A stretch of DNA of 64,000 nt from Amycolatopsis bartoniae. Its GTDB lineage: Bacteria > Actinomycetota > Actinomycetes > Mycobacteriales > Pseudonocardiaceae. The stretch's first letter is position 1; each line of letters starts with the position of its first letter. The position numbers and the translations under genes were made by a program. Location of the stretch: contig NZ_JACHWH010000006.1 of the NCBI RefSeq assembly GCF_014191255.1, positions 124,001 through 188,000 on the forward strand. Direction: 5' to 3'. This document shows positions 53,631-62,520 of the stretch, one piece after another. The notes under the pieces are model-generated. The model worked only from the letters and a program-made list of their open reading frames with translations. It was not told where the DNA came from and ran no database searches.

Positions 53631-56044
53631 ACCCGTCCCGCCGCACGGTCCTCACCGCCGGAGCCCTCCTCGGGCTCGCGGCCGCGCTTCCCGCGTCCGC
53701 CGGCGCCGCCGAGCCGTTCTCGCCGGTCGCGCTGGGCAAGGTGGAGCTGCTGGAGAGCCGGTACCTGCAGAACATGCGCCGCACCGTGGCGTACCTGAGG
53801 TTCGTCGACCTCGACCGGCTGCTGCACATGTTCCGCGTGACCGCCGGGCTGCCCAGCACCGCCGAACCGTGCGGTGGCTGGGAAGCGCCGACCATCCAGC
53901 TGCGCGGGCACACCACCGGGCACCTGCTGTCCGGGCTCGCGCAGGCCGCCGCGAACACCGGTGACGCCGAGCTGACCGCGAAGAGCGCCCGGCTGGTGTC
54001 GGCACTGGCGCAGTGCCAGGCGCCGTCCGGCTACCTCTCGGCGTTCCCCGAGCAGGCGTTCGCCGACCTCGAAGCCGGCAAGGTGGTGTGGGCGCCCTAC
54101 TACACGATCCACAAGATCCTGGCCGGCCTGCTCGACCAGCACCGCCTGCTCGGCAACCGCCAGGCGCTCGAGGTCGCCCTCGGCATCGCGCGGTGGGTCG
54201 ACGGCCGCACGTCGAAGCTGACCCACGAGGCGATGCAGGCGGTGCTGCACACCGAGTTCGGCGGGATGAACGAGGCGCTGGCGAACCTCTACGCCGTCAC
54301 CCGGGACCCGCTGCACCTGGGGCTGGCGCGCCGGTTCGACCACGACGAGATCTTCACGCCGTTGTCGCAGCGGCAGGACACGCTGTCCGGGCGGCACGCC
54401 AACACCGACCTGGCGAAGATCGTCGGCGCGGCCGCGGAGTTCGACGTCACCAGGGAGACGAAGTACCGCACGATCGCGACGTACTTCTGGGACCAGGTGG
54501 TGCACCACCACAGCTACGTCATCGGCGGCAACGCCAACGCCGAGTTCTTCGGGCCGCCCGACCAGATCGTCAGCCAGCTCGGCGAGAACACGTGCGAGAA
54601 CTGCAACAGCTACAACATGCTCAAGCTCTCGCGCCTGCTGTTCCTGCAGGACCCCGAGCGCACCGGCTACCTGGACTACTACGAGTGGACCCTGCTCAAC
54701 CAGCTGCTGGGGGAGCAGGACCCGCAGTCGCCGCACGGGTTCGTCACCTACTACACCGGGCTGACGCCGGGCACCGAACGCAAGGGCAAGGAAGGCGTCG
54801 TCTCCGACCCCGGCACCTACAGCAGCGACTACGGCAACTTCACCTGCGACCACGGCACCGGGCTGGAGACACACACCAAGTACGCGGAGAACATCTACTT
54901 CACCGCGGGCGACACGTTGTACGTCAACCTGTTCATCCCGTCCACAGTGGACTTCGCCGGTGGCAGGGTGACGCTGGAGACCCAGTACCCCTACGACGAG
55001 ACGGTCCGGCTGCGGGTGGACGCCACGGGCGAGTTCGCGCTGCGGATCCGCGTTCCGTCGTGGGTCTCGCGCCCGTCGCTGACCGTGGGGCGCGCCGCGG
55101 TTCCCGCCCGCCCGGGCACGTTCGCGACGATCCGGCGGCGCTGGCGGGCCGGAGACGTCGTGGAGCTGCGCCTGCCGATGGCGCCGCGCTGGCTGGCCGC
55201 GCCGGACAACCCGGCGGTGCACGCGCTCACCTACGGCCCGCTGGTGCTGGCCGCCCGCCACGGCGACGCGCCACCGCCGGTGATTCCCTCGGTGGACCCG
55301 GGAAGCCTGCGCCGGGAGCCCGGAGCGGGGGAGTTCAGCGTGCGGGCGGGGGAGGAACGGCTGCGGCTGAGCCCGTTCCTCGACGTGCAGCACGAGCACT
55401 ACAGCGTCTACTTCGCCCTGCCACCCGAGCGCCCGGCCCCGAAAACGGTGGCGCTGTACCCGCTGACGGACACCCGGGAGCGCGGGGGACGCTGGCCGGA
55501 CGCGACCCTCGCCGACGGCGCGGTGTTCGGCCCGCGCGGCGTGGAGCTGGACGGGGTGAAGGCGCACGTCCGGCTCGGCTCGGGCCTGCTGGCGAACCTG
55601 ACCGAGCTGACGGTGGCGATGTGGGTGCGCGTGGACACGGTGGTGAACTCGGCGCGCGTGTTCGACCTGGGTTTCAACGCGCAGTCGTACCTGTTCCTGA
55701 CCCCGCGGACCGGCCTCGGGGTCGCCCGCTGCGCGATGAAACTCGGCGGCATGGCGGCGGAGGACTACGTCGACGCGGCGGTGGCCCTGCCCGCGGGCAC
55801 GTGGACGCATGTCGCGGTGACCATCGGCGGAGCCTCGGGAATGCGCCTGTACTTCGACGGCGCACTCACGGGCAGCAACCCGGCGCCGCTGATGACCCCG
55901 CTGCTGCTCGGCGCCACCCAGAACAACTACCTGGGCCGCTCGCAGAACCCGAAACACCCGTATCTCCACGGCGCCGTGGCCGACTTCCGGCTGTACAGCA
56001 GGGCCCTGCCGGACGAGGAGGTGCGGAGGCTGGCGGATCACTAA
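53627..56044 (+). CDS. Tat-exported GH127-type (DUF1680) glycosidase with C-terminal LamG-like domain
   Basis: 805 residues from a GTG overlapping the previous stop. The Tat signal SRRTVLTAG is followed by an (alpha/alpha)6 barrel: LRGHTTGHLLSGLAQA, EFGGMNEALANLY and GENTCENCNSYNMLKL. Known beta-L-arabinofuranosidases of GH127 use a Cys nucleophile next to a Cys zinc ligand, as in FWCC. Here the segment is NFTCDHGTGLE, so the second Cys is Asp. The last ~170 residues (from LTELTVAMWVRVDTVV) are a LamG-like binding domain. Arabinofuranose release from pectin or glycoproteins is likely. Confidence 0.86.
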   Translation: MNPSRRTVLTAGALLGLAAALPASAGAAEPFSPVALGKVELLESRYLQNMRRTVAYLRFVDLDRLLHMFRVTAGLPSTAEPCGGWEAPTIQLRGHTTGHLLSGLAQAAANTGDAELTAKSARLVSALAQCQAPSGYLSAFPEQAFADLEAGKVVWAPYYTIHKILAGLLDQHRLLGNRQALEVALGIARWVDGRTSKLTHEAMQAVLHTEFGGMNEALANLYAVTRDPLHLGLARRFDHDEIFTPLSQRQDTLSGRHANTDLAKIVGAAAEFDVTRETKYRTIATYFWDQVVHHHSYVIGGNANAEFFGPPDQIVSQLGENTCENCNSYNMLKLSRLLFLQDPERTGYLDYYEWTLLNQLLGEQDPQSPHGFVTYYTGLTPGTERKGKEGVVSDPGTYSSDYGNFTCDHGTGLETHTKYAENIYFTAGDTLYVNLFIPSTVDFAGGRVTLETQYPYDETVRLRVDATGEFALRIRVPSWVSRPSLTVGRAAVPARPGTFATIRRRWRAGDVVELRLPMAPRWLAAPDNPAVHALTYGPLVLAARHGDAPPPVIPSVDPGSLRREPGAGEFSVRAGEERLRLSPFLDVQHEHYSVYFALPPERPAPKTVALYPLTDTRERGGRWPDATLADGAVFGPRGVELDGVKAHVRLGSGLLANLTELTVAMWVRVDTVVNSARVFDLGFNAQSYLFLTPRTGLGVARCAMKLGGMAAEDYVDAAVALPAGTWTHVAVTIGGASGMRLYFDGALTGSNPAPLMTPLLLGATQNNYLGRSQNPKHPYLHGAVADFRLYSRALPDEEVRRLADH

Positions 56045-56053
56045 AGTGGCGCG

Positions 56054-56641
56054 GTGAACGCACCGGGCCGCACCGTCGACGACGTCCGCGCCTACCTGCT
56101 CGACCAGATCGGCCGCGCCCTCCGCCGGCCGAGTGCGTACGGCGGTGAGGTGTCGCTCATCCTGCTCTTCCGCGTGCTCGCGTTCACCGACTGCCGCGAG
56201 CAGCAGCGGGAGGAAGAACTGGCGGCGTTGCAAGCACGGGAGGCTTCCGGCGCCGCCATGGTTATCGGTCGGGTCACAGCGGCCCTGGGATCGCGGGACA
56301 CGAACGCCATGGCCTCGGTCTACACAGAAGCCGCGTACCGCCAGGGCTGGCTCTCCCTCGACCGGGCGCTGCCGCCGGACGAGTACGAGCACGTCCGGCA
56401 GACCGCACGGCCGTGGTGCGCCGAGGACCGGCAGCTCTCCGACCTCCTCGCCGAGTTCGGGGAGCCGTCCGTTCGATGGCCCACCTCCGAGGGCTGCCTC
56501 GGCTACGGCACGGCGAACCCGGCGGATCCCCTGGTGTTCTTCCACCTCAAGGGATCCGTCCTGCTCGCCACCCGTTTCGGGGACGGCGACTTCTTCGCCG
56601 GCTTCACCTACACCCCGGCCGGAAAAGCCCTGCGCGGCTGA
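56054..56641 (+). CDS. Hypothetical protein
   Basis: 195 residues from a GTG ten bases after the GH127 stop, possibly cotranscribed. There is no signal or membrane segment. The N-terminal half is helical (DDVRAYLLDQIGRALRRPSAYGG) and the second half mixed alpha/beta with several Trp and Gly (SEGCLGYGTANPADPLVFF). I do not recognise a family. It converges with the lipoprotein gene at 56643, one base away. Confidence 0.6.
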   Translation: MNAPGRTVDDVRAYLLDQIGRALRRPSAYGGEVSLILLFRVLAFTDCREQQREEELAALQAREASGAAMVIGRVTAALGSRDTNAMASVYTEAAYRQGWLSLDRALPPDEYEHVRQTARPWCAEDRQLSDLLAEFGEPSVRWPTSEGCLGYGTANPADPLVFFHLKGSVLLATRFGDGDFFAGFTYTPAGKALRG

Positions 56642-56642
56642 G

Positions 56643-57248
56643 TCACCCGAACGTCGCCGTCGCCAGGACGGCGTCGATGCGGGCGTCGAGGTCCGGTGAG
56701 GACCCGTACTCCGTCACCAGGATCTTGCTCGTCGGCAGCCACCACATGCGCACCTGGCCGTTCTGCGTGGCGTCGGTGCACGTGACCTGCCAGCGCGCGT
56801 ACTCGGCCTTCTTCGATCCGATCGGCGCGTACCCCGACTCCACCACCGTGCTGCCGGTCGCCGGCGAACCCGGCCCCGACGGCGTGACGCACTGCGGCGC
56901 ATCCGTTCCCGTCGACCAGCCATACGGCCGCTTCGCGCTCGGCGCGGTGAACCCGGGTTCCGCCGATGCCGACCGCAGGTCCTGCATCCGGGCCACGCAC
57001 ACCGCCGAGCCGTCGGACACGCAGCCGTCCGAGGTGTACTGCATTCCTTGCTGCAGCGTCACGTGCATCGTCGCGACGGTGACCGACGAGCCGGTCGGCG
57101 AGGGCGCGGCCGCGGACGGGGACTGCGAAGGTGCCGGCGCCGCGCTCGGGCCCGCGAACGGCTGTCCCGCCACCGCTTTCGTGCAGCCCGCCGCCGTCAC
57201 CGCGACGCACCCGGCCAGCACCACACCCCACACCGCTTTGCTCCGCAA
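56643..57248 (-). CDS. Putative lipoprotein, unknown function
   Basis: 201 residues from TTG 57248, preceded by AAAGGG seven bases away; frames reaching 57419 lack such a site and would add a Cys/Arg-rich leader. A lipoprotein signal ends in TAAGC with Cys22, followed by a Pro/Ser/Ala linker and a mature domain with cysteines spaced for disulfides (SDGCVSDGSAVC, APQC, VTC). No family recognised; it is probably a surface protein. It is divergent from the phosphorelay genes. Confidence 0.65.
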   Translation of the reverse strand: MRSKAVWGVVLAGCVAVTAAGCTKAVAGQPFAGPSAAPAPSQSPSAAAPSPTGSSVTVATMHVTLQQGMQYTSDGCVSDGSAVCVARMQDLRSASAEPGFTAPSAKRPYGWSTGTDAPQCVTPSGPGSPATGSTVVESGYAPIGSKKAEYARWQVTCTDATQNGQVRMWWLPTSKILVTEYGSSPDLDARIDAVLATATFG

Positions 57249-57421
57249 CGGAAAACCCTTTCCCTCACCGTCGGCACCTGTTTCCCGGACGTGCGAACAC
57301 GTCCCGGGTTGCGCCAGCATCGCACGTTGCACAGCGGACCCGCAGACGTGCCGACTATGCTGTCGTGACCGTATCGACCGGCAGGGTCGGCACCCGACAC
57401 AACAAGGACGAGCAGGCACCG

Positions 57422-58630
57422 ATGGTGGCTCGGGACGCTGCGCTCACCCGCGCAGCCCCTGCGGAACGGCAGGGGCCCACGGACGTCCTGCTGATCGAGG
57501 ACGACGACGGCGACGCGCTGCTGGTGGAGGAGCTGCTGATCGACGTCGGCGCCACCGTCCGGCTGCGGCACGTCCGCTCGCTGGCCGAGGCCCGCGCCCT
57601 GCTCCCCGGCGCCACGTGCGTCCTGCTCGACCTGGGCCTGCCCGACACTCACGAGCTCGAAGGCGTCCGCTGGCTGCAGGAGCACCGGCCCGACGTCGCG
57701 GTCGTCGTGCTCACCGGGCTGGCCGACGAGTACCTCGGCGAGCACGCCGTCCGCGCCGGCGCGCAGGACTACCTCGTCAAGGGCCAGGTCGACGGGCGGC
57801 TGCTGGACCGCGTGATCCGCTACGCCATCGAGCGCGTGCGGTCGGAGGAGATCCAGCGCGAGCTGCGCGAGGCCCGCATCTACGCCGAGGAGAACACCCG
57901 CCTCGAACGCGGCCTGCTGCCGTCGCCGCTGGTCTCGGACCCGGCGCTGACCGTCGCCAGCCGGTACTCGCCCGGCGGGCAGCGGCTGCTGCTGGGCGGC
58001 GACTTCTACGACGTGGTCCAGTCCGCCGACGGCTGGGTGCACGCCGTGGTCGGCGACGTGTGCGGGCACGGCCCGGACGAGGCCGCGCTCGGGGTGTCGA
58101 TGCGCGTCGCGTGGCGCACGATGGTGCTCGCCGCCCGCCCGACCAGCGAGGTGCTCACCACCCTCGACCAGGTCTTCACCCACGAACGGCACAAGAAAGC
58201 CCTGTTCACCACGCTGACCATGCTCTCGATCGACCCCACCCGCAGCTACGCCCGCGTCTACCTCGCCGGGCACCCGCCGCCACTGGTGATCACCCCGGAC
58301 GGGGTGCGGACGCTGGAGGCGCCCCTGCGCCCGCCCATCGGCATCGGCGACGGCGCCGCCTGGCCGAGCGGCGAGCTGCGCCTGGACGGCCGCTGGTCGG
58401 TCCTGATGTACACCGACGGGCTGATCGAAGGCCGCATCGGCATGGGCAGCCGGCGCCTCGACGTCGACGGCCTGCTGGGGCTGGTGGAGAACGTCCTCAC
58501 CGCGGGACACCGGGGGCGCGGGGCCGAGGAAGGGCTGCTGGACGAGGTGATCGGGCGGGTGCGCACGCTCAACGGCGGCGACCTCGACGACGACCTGGCG
58601 GTGCTCGCGCTCGGTGGAGGCACGGCATGA
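57422..58630 (+). CDS. Receiver-SpoIIE (PPM) phosphatase response regulator
   Basis: 402 residues from ATG 57422 (GTG 57365 is possible and would add 19 residues). The receiver domain has the acidic pocket IEDDDGD and phospho-acceptor D70 in LLDLGLPD; a short coiled coil (EEIQRELREARIYAEEN) links it to the PPM domain with GGDFYDV, GDVCGHGPDEAA and a final DDDLAVLAL. Phosphorylation by the following kinase should switch on dephosphorylation of a STAS-type target. The kinase start overlaps its stop. Confidence 0.9.
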   Translation: MVARDAALTRAAPAERQGPTDVLLIEDDDGDALLVEELLIDVGATVRLRHVRSLAEARALLPGATCVLLDLGLPDTHELEGVRWLQEHRPDVAVVVLTGLADEYLGEHAVRAGAQDYLVKGQVDGRLLDRVIRYAIERVRSEEIQRELREARIYAEENTRLERGLLPSPLVSDPALTVASRYSPGGQRLLLGGDFYDVVQSADGWVHAVVGDVCGHGPDEAALGVSMRVAWRTMVLAARPTSEVLTTLDQVFTHERHKKALFTTLTMLSIDPTRSYARVYLAGHPPPLVITPDGVRTLEAPLRPPIGIGDGAAWPSGELRLDGRWSVLMYTDGLIEGRIGMGSRRLDVDGLLGLVENVLTAGHRGRGAEEGLLDEVIGRVRTLNGGDLDDDLAVLALGGGTA

Positions 58631-60198
58631 CCGAGCAAGCCCGGGCCGCGCGGGCGGCCCGCTGGCCGCTGCGCCGCATCACCACCGCCGGGGTCGCCGT
58701 CGTCGCGGCGTTCTCCGTGGCCGCGATCGTGGTCGGCGTGCTCGCGCTGACCAGCCTGGCGACCGCGCGCAACCGCGTGGTGGACCGGATCGACCCGGCG
58801 CTCCAGCAGTCGCTGCGCCTCGAAGCGGCGCTCGTCGACCAGGAAACCGGGGTGCGCGGCTACGGGCTCGCGACCCAGCCGGACTTCCTCCAGCCCTACA
58901 CCACGGGGCTGGCCACCCAGCAGGACGCCGTCGGGCAGCTGAGCGGGCTCGTCGGCGGAATCCCGGACGTGGCGGCCGGGCTGCGTCAGGTCGTCACCCT
59001 CGCGGACGCCTGGCGCAGTGGCTACGCCGAGCCGACGATCCAGCAGGTCCGCACCAGTGGGCAGCCCGCGGTCGGCACGGACCTCGACCGCGGCAAGACA
59101 GCGTTCGACGCCGTCCGCTCGGCGGTGACGCGGCTGCAGGACCGGCTCGGCGTCGCCCGGCAGGAGGCGACCGCGACGCTGAACCGCACCTGGACCGTCC
59201 TGTACGCGGTGTGCATCGGGATCGCGCTGGTGTTCGTGCTCATCGTGGTGGCGCTCGCTGTCGGGCTGCGGGCCGCCGCGATCACGCCGCTGTCGCGGCT
59301 GGCGAAGGAGGTGCGTGTCGTCGCCGACGGCGACTTCTCGCACCCGGTGGCGCAGAGCGGGCCGCGTGAGGTCCGCGAGCTCGGCGACGACGTGAACCGC
59401 ATGCGCGAGCGCATCCTGCAGGAGCTGTCGGCGTTGCGGGAGGCGCACGCGGTGCTCGACGCGCGCACCCAGGACCTGGAGCGGTCCAACGCCGAGCTGG
59501 AGCAGTTCGCCTACGTCGCCTCGCACGACCTGCAGGAGCCGCTGCGGAAGGTGGCGAGCTTCTGCCAGCTGCTGCAGCGGCGCTACGCCGGGCAGATCGA
59601 CGAGCGGGCCGACCAGTACATCGGGTTCGCCGTCGACGGCGCCAAGCGGATGCAGGTGCTCATCAACGACCTGCTCGCGTTCAGCCGCGTGGGCCGGATC
59701 GTGCGCGAGCCGGTGCCGGTGGCGTGCGAGAAGGTCGTGGAGCAGGCGAAGGCGAACCTGGCCGCGGCGATCGAGCAGTCCGAGGCGACGGTCGAGACCG
59801 GTGAGCTGCCCACGGTGCTCGCGGAGGTACCGTTGCTGACCACGGTCTTCCAGAACCTGATCGGCAACGCGCTCAAGTTCCACGGCGAGCAGCCCCCGCA
59901 CGTCACCGTGACCGCGGACCGCGATGGCGACTTCTGGCGGTTTTCCGTGCAGGACAACGGGATCGGCATCGACCCCGAGTACGCCGAGCGGATCTTCGTG
60001 ATCTTCCAGCGCCTGCACGCCAAGGCGGACTACCCCGGCACCGGCATCGGGCTGGCGATGTGCCGGAAGATCGTCGAACACCATGGCGGCACGATCTGGC
60101 TCGACACCACGGTCGGCCGCGGCGCCCGTTTCTGTTTCACCCTGCCCGTGCTCACCGAGGAGAAGAAGGAACCCGATGACGATCCCGGAACCGCTTGA
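58627..60198 (+). CDS. CHASE3/HAMP sensor histidine kinase
   Basis: 523 residues. Two membrane helices (~16-48 and ~195-217) flank an extracytoplasmic CHASE3-like sensor ([13 protein letters not shown]). HAMP and coiled coil follow, then a HisKA domain with His300 in [12 protein letters not shown] and a HATPase_c domain ([44 protein letters not shown]). It resembles the phytochrome-type kinases that use a lone receiver. The gene is between two receiver genes, overlapping both. Confidence 0.92.
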   Translation: MTEQARAARAARWPLRRITTAGVAVVAAFSVAAIVVGVLALTSLATARNRVVDRIDPALQQSLRLEAALVDQETGVRGYGLATQPDFLQPYTTGLATQQDAVGQLSGLVGGIPDVAAGLRQVVTLADAWRSGYAEPTIQQVRTSGQPAVGTDLDRGKTAFDAVRSAVTRLQDRLGVARQEATATLNRTWTVLYAVCIGIALVFVLIVVALAVGLRAAAITPLSRLAKEVRVVADGDFSHPVAQSGPREVRELGDDVNRMRERILQELSALREAHAVLDARTQDLERSNAELEQFAYVASHDLQEPLRKVASFCQLLQRRYAGQIDERADQYIGFAVDGAKRMQVLINDLLAFSRVGRIVREPVPVACEKVVEQAKANLAAAIEQSEATVETGELPTVLAEVPLLTTVFQNLIGNALKFHGEQPPHVTVTADRDGDFWRFSVQDNGIGIDPEYAERIFVIFQRLHAKADYPGTGIGLAMCRKIVEHHGGTIWLDTTVGRGARFCFTLPVLTEEKKEPDDDPGTA

Positions 60199-60619
60199 CG
60201 TCGTCGACGTGCTGCTCGTCGAGGACGACGACGGCGACGTGCTGATGACGCAGGAGGCGTTCGAGCACCACAAGATCCGCAACAAGCTGCACGTGGTGAA
60301 GGACGGCGAGCAGGCGCTGCAGTTCCTGCGCCGTGAAGGCGAGTACGCCGACGCGCCGCGGCCGGGCCTGATCCTGCTCGACCTGAACCTGCCCCGCCGC
60401 GACGGCCGCGAGGTGCTGGCGGAGCTGAAGAACGACGCCGAGCTGCGCGTGATCCCGGTGGTGGTGCTGACCACCTCCGAGGCGGAGGAGGACATCCTGC
60501 GCAGCTACAGCCTGCACGCCAACGCCTACGTCAGCAAACCGGTCGACTTCGAGCGGTTCATCGACGTGATCCGCCAGATCGACGACTTCTTCGTCACCGT
60601 GGTGAAGCTGCCCCAGTGA
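60176..60619 (+). CDS. Single-domain response regulator (Rcp1-like)
   Basis: 147 residues starting 23 bases inside the kinase end. It consists only of a receiver domain: VEDDDGD, phospho-acceptor D69 in [11 protein letters not shown], Thr in VVVLTTS and Lys in AYVSKPVDF. There is no output domain, so it probably takes phosphate from the kinase and passes it on or inhibits it, as with Rcp1 and phytochrome kinases. Feedback on the receiver-phosphatase is plausible. Confidence 0.92.
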   Translation: MTIPEPLDVVDVLLVEDDDGDVLMTQEAFEHHKIRNKLHVVKDGEQALQFLRREGEYADAPRPGLILLDLNLPRRDGREVLAELKNDAELRVIPVVVLTTSEAEEDILRSYSLHANAYVSKPVDFERFIDVIRQIDDFFVTVVKLPQ

Positions 60620-60626
60620 GCGGCAG

Positions 60627-60654
60627 GTGGCGGGCCGCACGCGCGGCCCGCCAC
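60627..60654. terminator. 12-bp perfect hairpin between convergent genes
   Basis: GTGGCGGGCCGC (60627-60638), loop ACGC, and exact complement at 60643-60654, placed between the receiver gene and the convergent LLM oxidoreductase; likely a bidirectional terminator. Confidence 0.75.
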
Positions 60655-60658
60655 TGGC

Positions 60659-61645
60659 TCAACCCAGCGCCGGGATGACCTCGCGGGTGAACAGGTCGAT
60701 GCCCGAGCGGTCGTAGGCCGCTTCGGCGAAGTACGTGATCGCGTACGTCATGCCCAGGTCGCGCAGTTCCGTCAGTCGCTCGGTGATCTGTTCCGGGGTG
60801 CCGACCAGCGGGCCCGTCGCGAAGTTCTGGTACGCCGCCTCCAGCCGGTCCGCCGGCACGTGCGGGGCGTAGTGCGCGCGCAGCCACGCCAGCCGGTCCT
60901 GGACGTCCTTCTCGGTTTCGCCGATCACCACGTTGTAGTTGGCCGAGCGTACGATCGCGCCGAAGTCCGTGCCGACGTCCTTGCAGTGCGCGGCCAGCAC
61001 CTCCGACTTGTGCGCGAAGTCCTCGGCGCCACCGGCGAAGTTCGTGTAGTTCGCGTACCGCGCCGCGATCCGCAGCGTCCGCTTCTCCCCGCCGCCGGCG
61101 ATCCACAGTGGAATCCCGCCGTCCTGCAACGGCAGCGGGCGGCAGATCGCGCCGTCCACCCGGTAGTACTCACCGTCCACAGTGGCCTTACCGGTGGTCC
61201 ACAGCTGCCGCATGATCCGCACGCCCTCGTCGAGCCTGCCGAGGCGCTCGCGCGCGGGCGGGAAACCGTAGCCGTAGGCGCGCCACTCGTGCTCGTACCA
61301 GCCCGCGCCGATGCCCATCTCGACCCGCCCGCCCGACACGATGTCCGTGGTGGCGGCGAACTTCGCCAGGTACGCCGGGTTCCGGTACGCCATGCAGGTG
61401 CACATCTGCCCGAGCCGCACTCGGTTCGTGGCCGCCGCGAACGCGGCCATCAGCGCCCACGCCTCGTGCGTCGCCTCGTCCGTCGGCACCGGCACGGTGT
61501 GGAAGTGGTCGTAGAGCCAGATCGATTCGAAGGGGCCTTCTTCGGCGATCTGCGCGACGCCGAGCATGGTCTCCCACTGGTCGGCGGGGTCGATGCCGGC
61601 GAGGTCGAGCCGCCAGCCCTGGGGCACGAACAGTCCAAAACGCAT
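60659..61645 (-). CDS. LLM-class F420-type oxidoreductase
   Basis: 328 residues, luciferase-like barrel: RFGLFVPQGWRLDL, ESIWLYDHFHTVP, GQMCTCMAYRNPAYLAK, GRVEMGIGAGWYEHEW and a C-terminal GTPEQITERL. The GIGAGWYEHE pattern is characteristic of F420-dependent members. It stands alone, with the convergent receiver gene on one side and a divergent methyltransferase on the other. Substrate unknown. Confidence 0.87.
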   Translation of the reverse strand: MRFGLFVPQGWRLDLAGIDPADQWETMLGVAQIAEEGPFESIWLYDHFHTVPVPTDEATHEAWALMAAFAAATNRVRLGQMCTCMAYRNPAYLAKFAATTDIVSGGRVEMGIGAGWYEHEWRAYGYGFPPARERLGRLDEGVRIMRQLWTTGKATVDGEYYRVDGAICRPLPLQDGGIPLWIAGGGEKRTLRIAARYANYTNFAGGAEDFAHKSEVLAAHCKDVGTDFGAIVRSANYNVVIGETEKDVQDRLAWLRAHYAPHVPADRLEAAYQNFATGPLVGTPEQITERLTELRDLGMTYAITYFAEAAYDRSGIDLFTREVIPALG

Positions 61646-61692
61646 GGTCGCCAGCCTAGTCGGAGCGTGACGCGGCTGTTACGTTACGGGGT

Positions 61693-62328
61693 ATGGCTGA
61701 ACGTCGTGCGGTCACCGCGGCGGAGCTGTTCGACGCCATCGGCGCGGGCTACGAGGACGCGTTCGGGCGCCCGCCTGTCGTCGACCGGGCGCTGCGGGAG
61801 CTGCGAGCGGTCCTGCCGCCCCAGGCGCGGGTCCTCGACCTCGGCAGCGGCACCGGCCGTCCCGCCGCCGAGGAGCTCACCGCCGCCGGGCACCACGTCA
61901 CCGGGCTCGACGTGTCACCCGTGATGGTCGAGCTGGCGTCGGCGAACGTGCCCGGCGCGCAGTTCGTGCTCACCGACGTCCGCACCTGGAGCTCGCCGCC
62001 GGAGTCGTGGGACGCCGTCTGCGCCTACTTCCCGTTCCTGCAGCTGCCCCGCGCCGACACCGAGGCCGTCCTCGCGAAGATCGCCCGCTGGCTCGTGCCC
62101 GGCGGCCACCTCTCCCTGGTCACCGTGCCGATGGACGCCGAGGACGTGCCCGTCGAGTTCCTCGGCCACCCCGTGCGGATCACCAGCTTCACCGCCGAAG
62201 CCCTGCGGGCCCGGGTCACCGCCGCCGGGCTGGAGGTCCTCGGCACCCACTCGGAGGTCTTCGCGCCCGGCAAGCCCGGCGCGCGGCCCGAGGAGCATCT
62301 GCTGCTCACCGCGCGGCGCCCGGAATAG
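61693..62328 (+). CDS. Class I SAM-dependent methyltransferase
   Basis: 211 residues. Motif I VLDLGSGTGRPAAEEL (~residues 38-53), motif II LDVSPVMVELA and the post-I region (LPRADTEAVLAKIARWLVPGG) show a small-molecule methyltransferase fold. It is divergent from the LLM oxidoreductase with 47 bases between starts, which may hint at a shared promoter. Acceptor unknown. Confidence 0.85.
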   Translation: MAERRAVTAAELFDAIGAGYEDAFGRPPVVDRALRELRAVLPPQARVLDLGSGTGRPAAEELTAAGHHVTGLDVSPVMVELASANVPGAQFVLTDVRTWSSPPESWDAVCAYFPFLQLPRADTEAVLAKIARWLVPGGHLSLVTVPMDAEDVPVEFLGHPVRITSFTAEALRARVTAAGLEVLGTHSEVFAPGKPGARPEEHLLLTARRPE

Positions 62329-62474
62329 ATCCGGGGGAGGGGCGGTTGTAGCAGGTGGTCGGTGCGGTCCGTGTCCCCCGGGCCTCACCTCAACGCCGTC
62401 GCGGAACACCAGTCCGGCTGGAGCCGCGTTCGTGCCACTCGCCGAGAGGCGACCGCCGTACCGACCCTCGAACC

Positions 62475-62514
62475 AGCCCCAGCACCCCGAATCCCGATCG
62501 GCCGTGCTGGGGCT
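62475..62514. terminator. 11-bp hairpin between convergent genes
   Basis: AGCCCCAGCAC (62475-62485) pairs with 62504-62514 around an 18-base loop. It lies just past the stop of the monooxygenase gene (minus). The rest of the gap 62329-62520 holds nothing I can identify. Confidence 0.6.
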
Positions 62515-62520
62515 TCCCCG

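Noticed and set aside
56643..57419. Longer version of the lipoprotein starting at 57419
   Set aside because: The extra N-terminus is Cys/Arg-rich, would bury the lipobox signal, and lacks the ribosome site seen before the TTG at 57248.
62329..62520. Small gene in the gap before the monooxygenase
   Set aside because: Possible frames have no ribosome site, extend antisense into the neighbour and overlap a clear hairpin.
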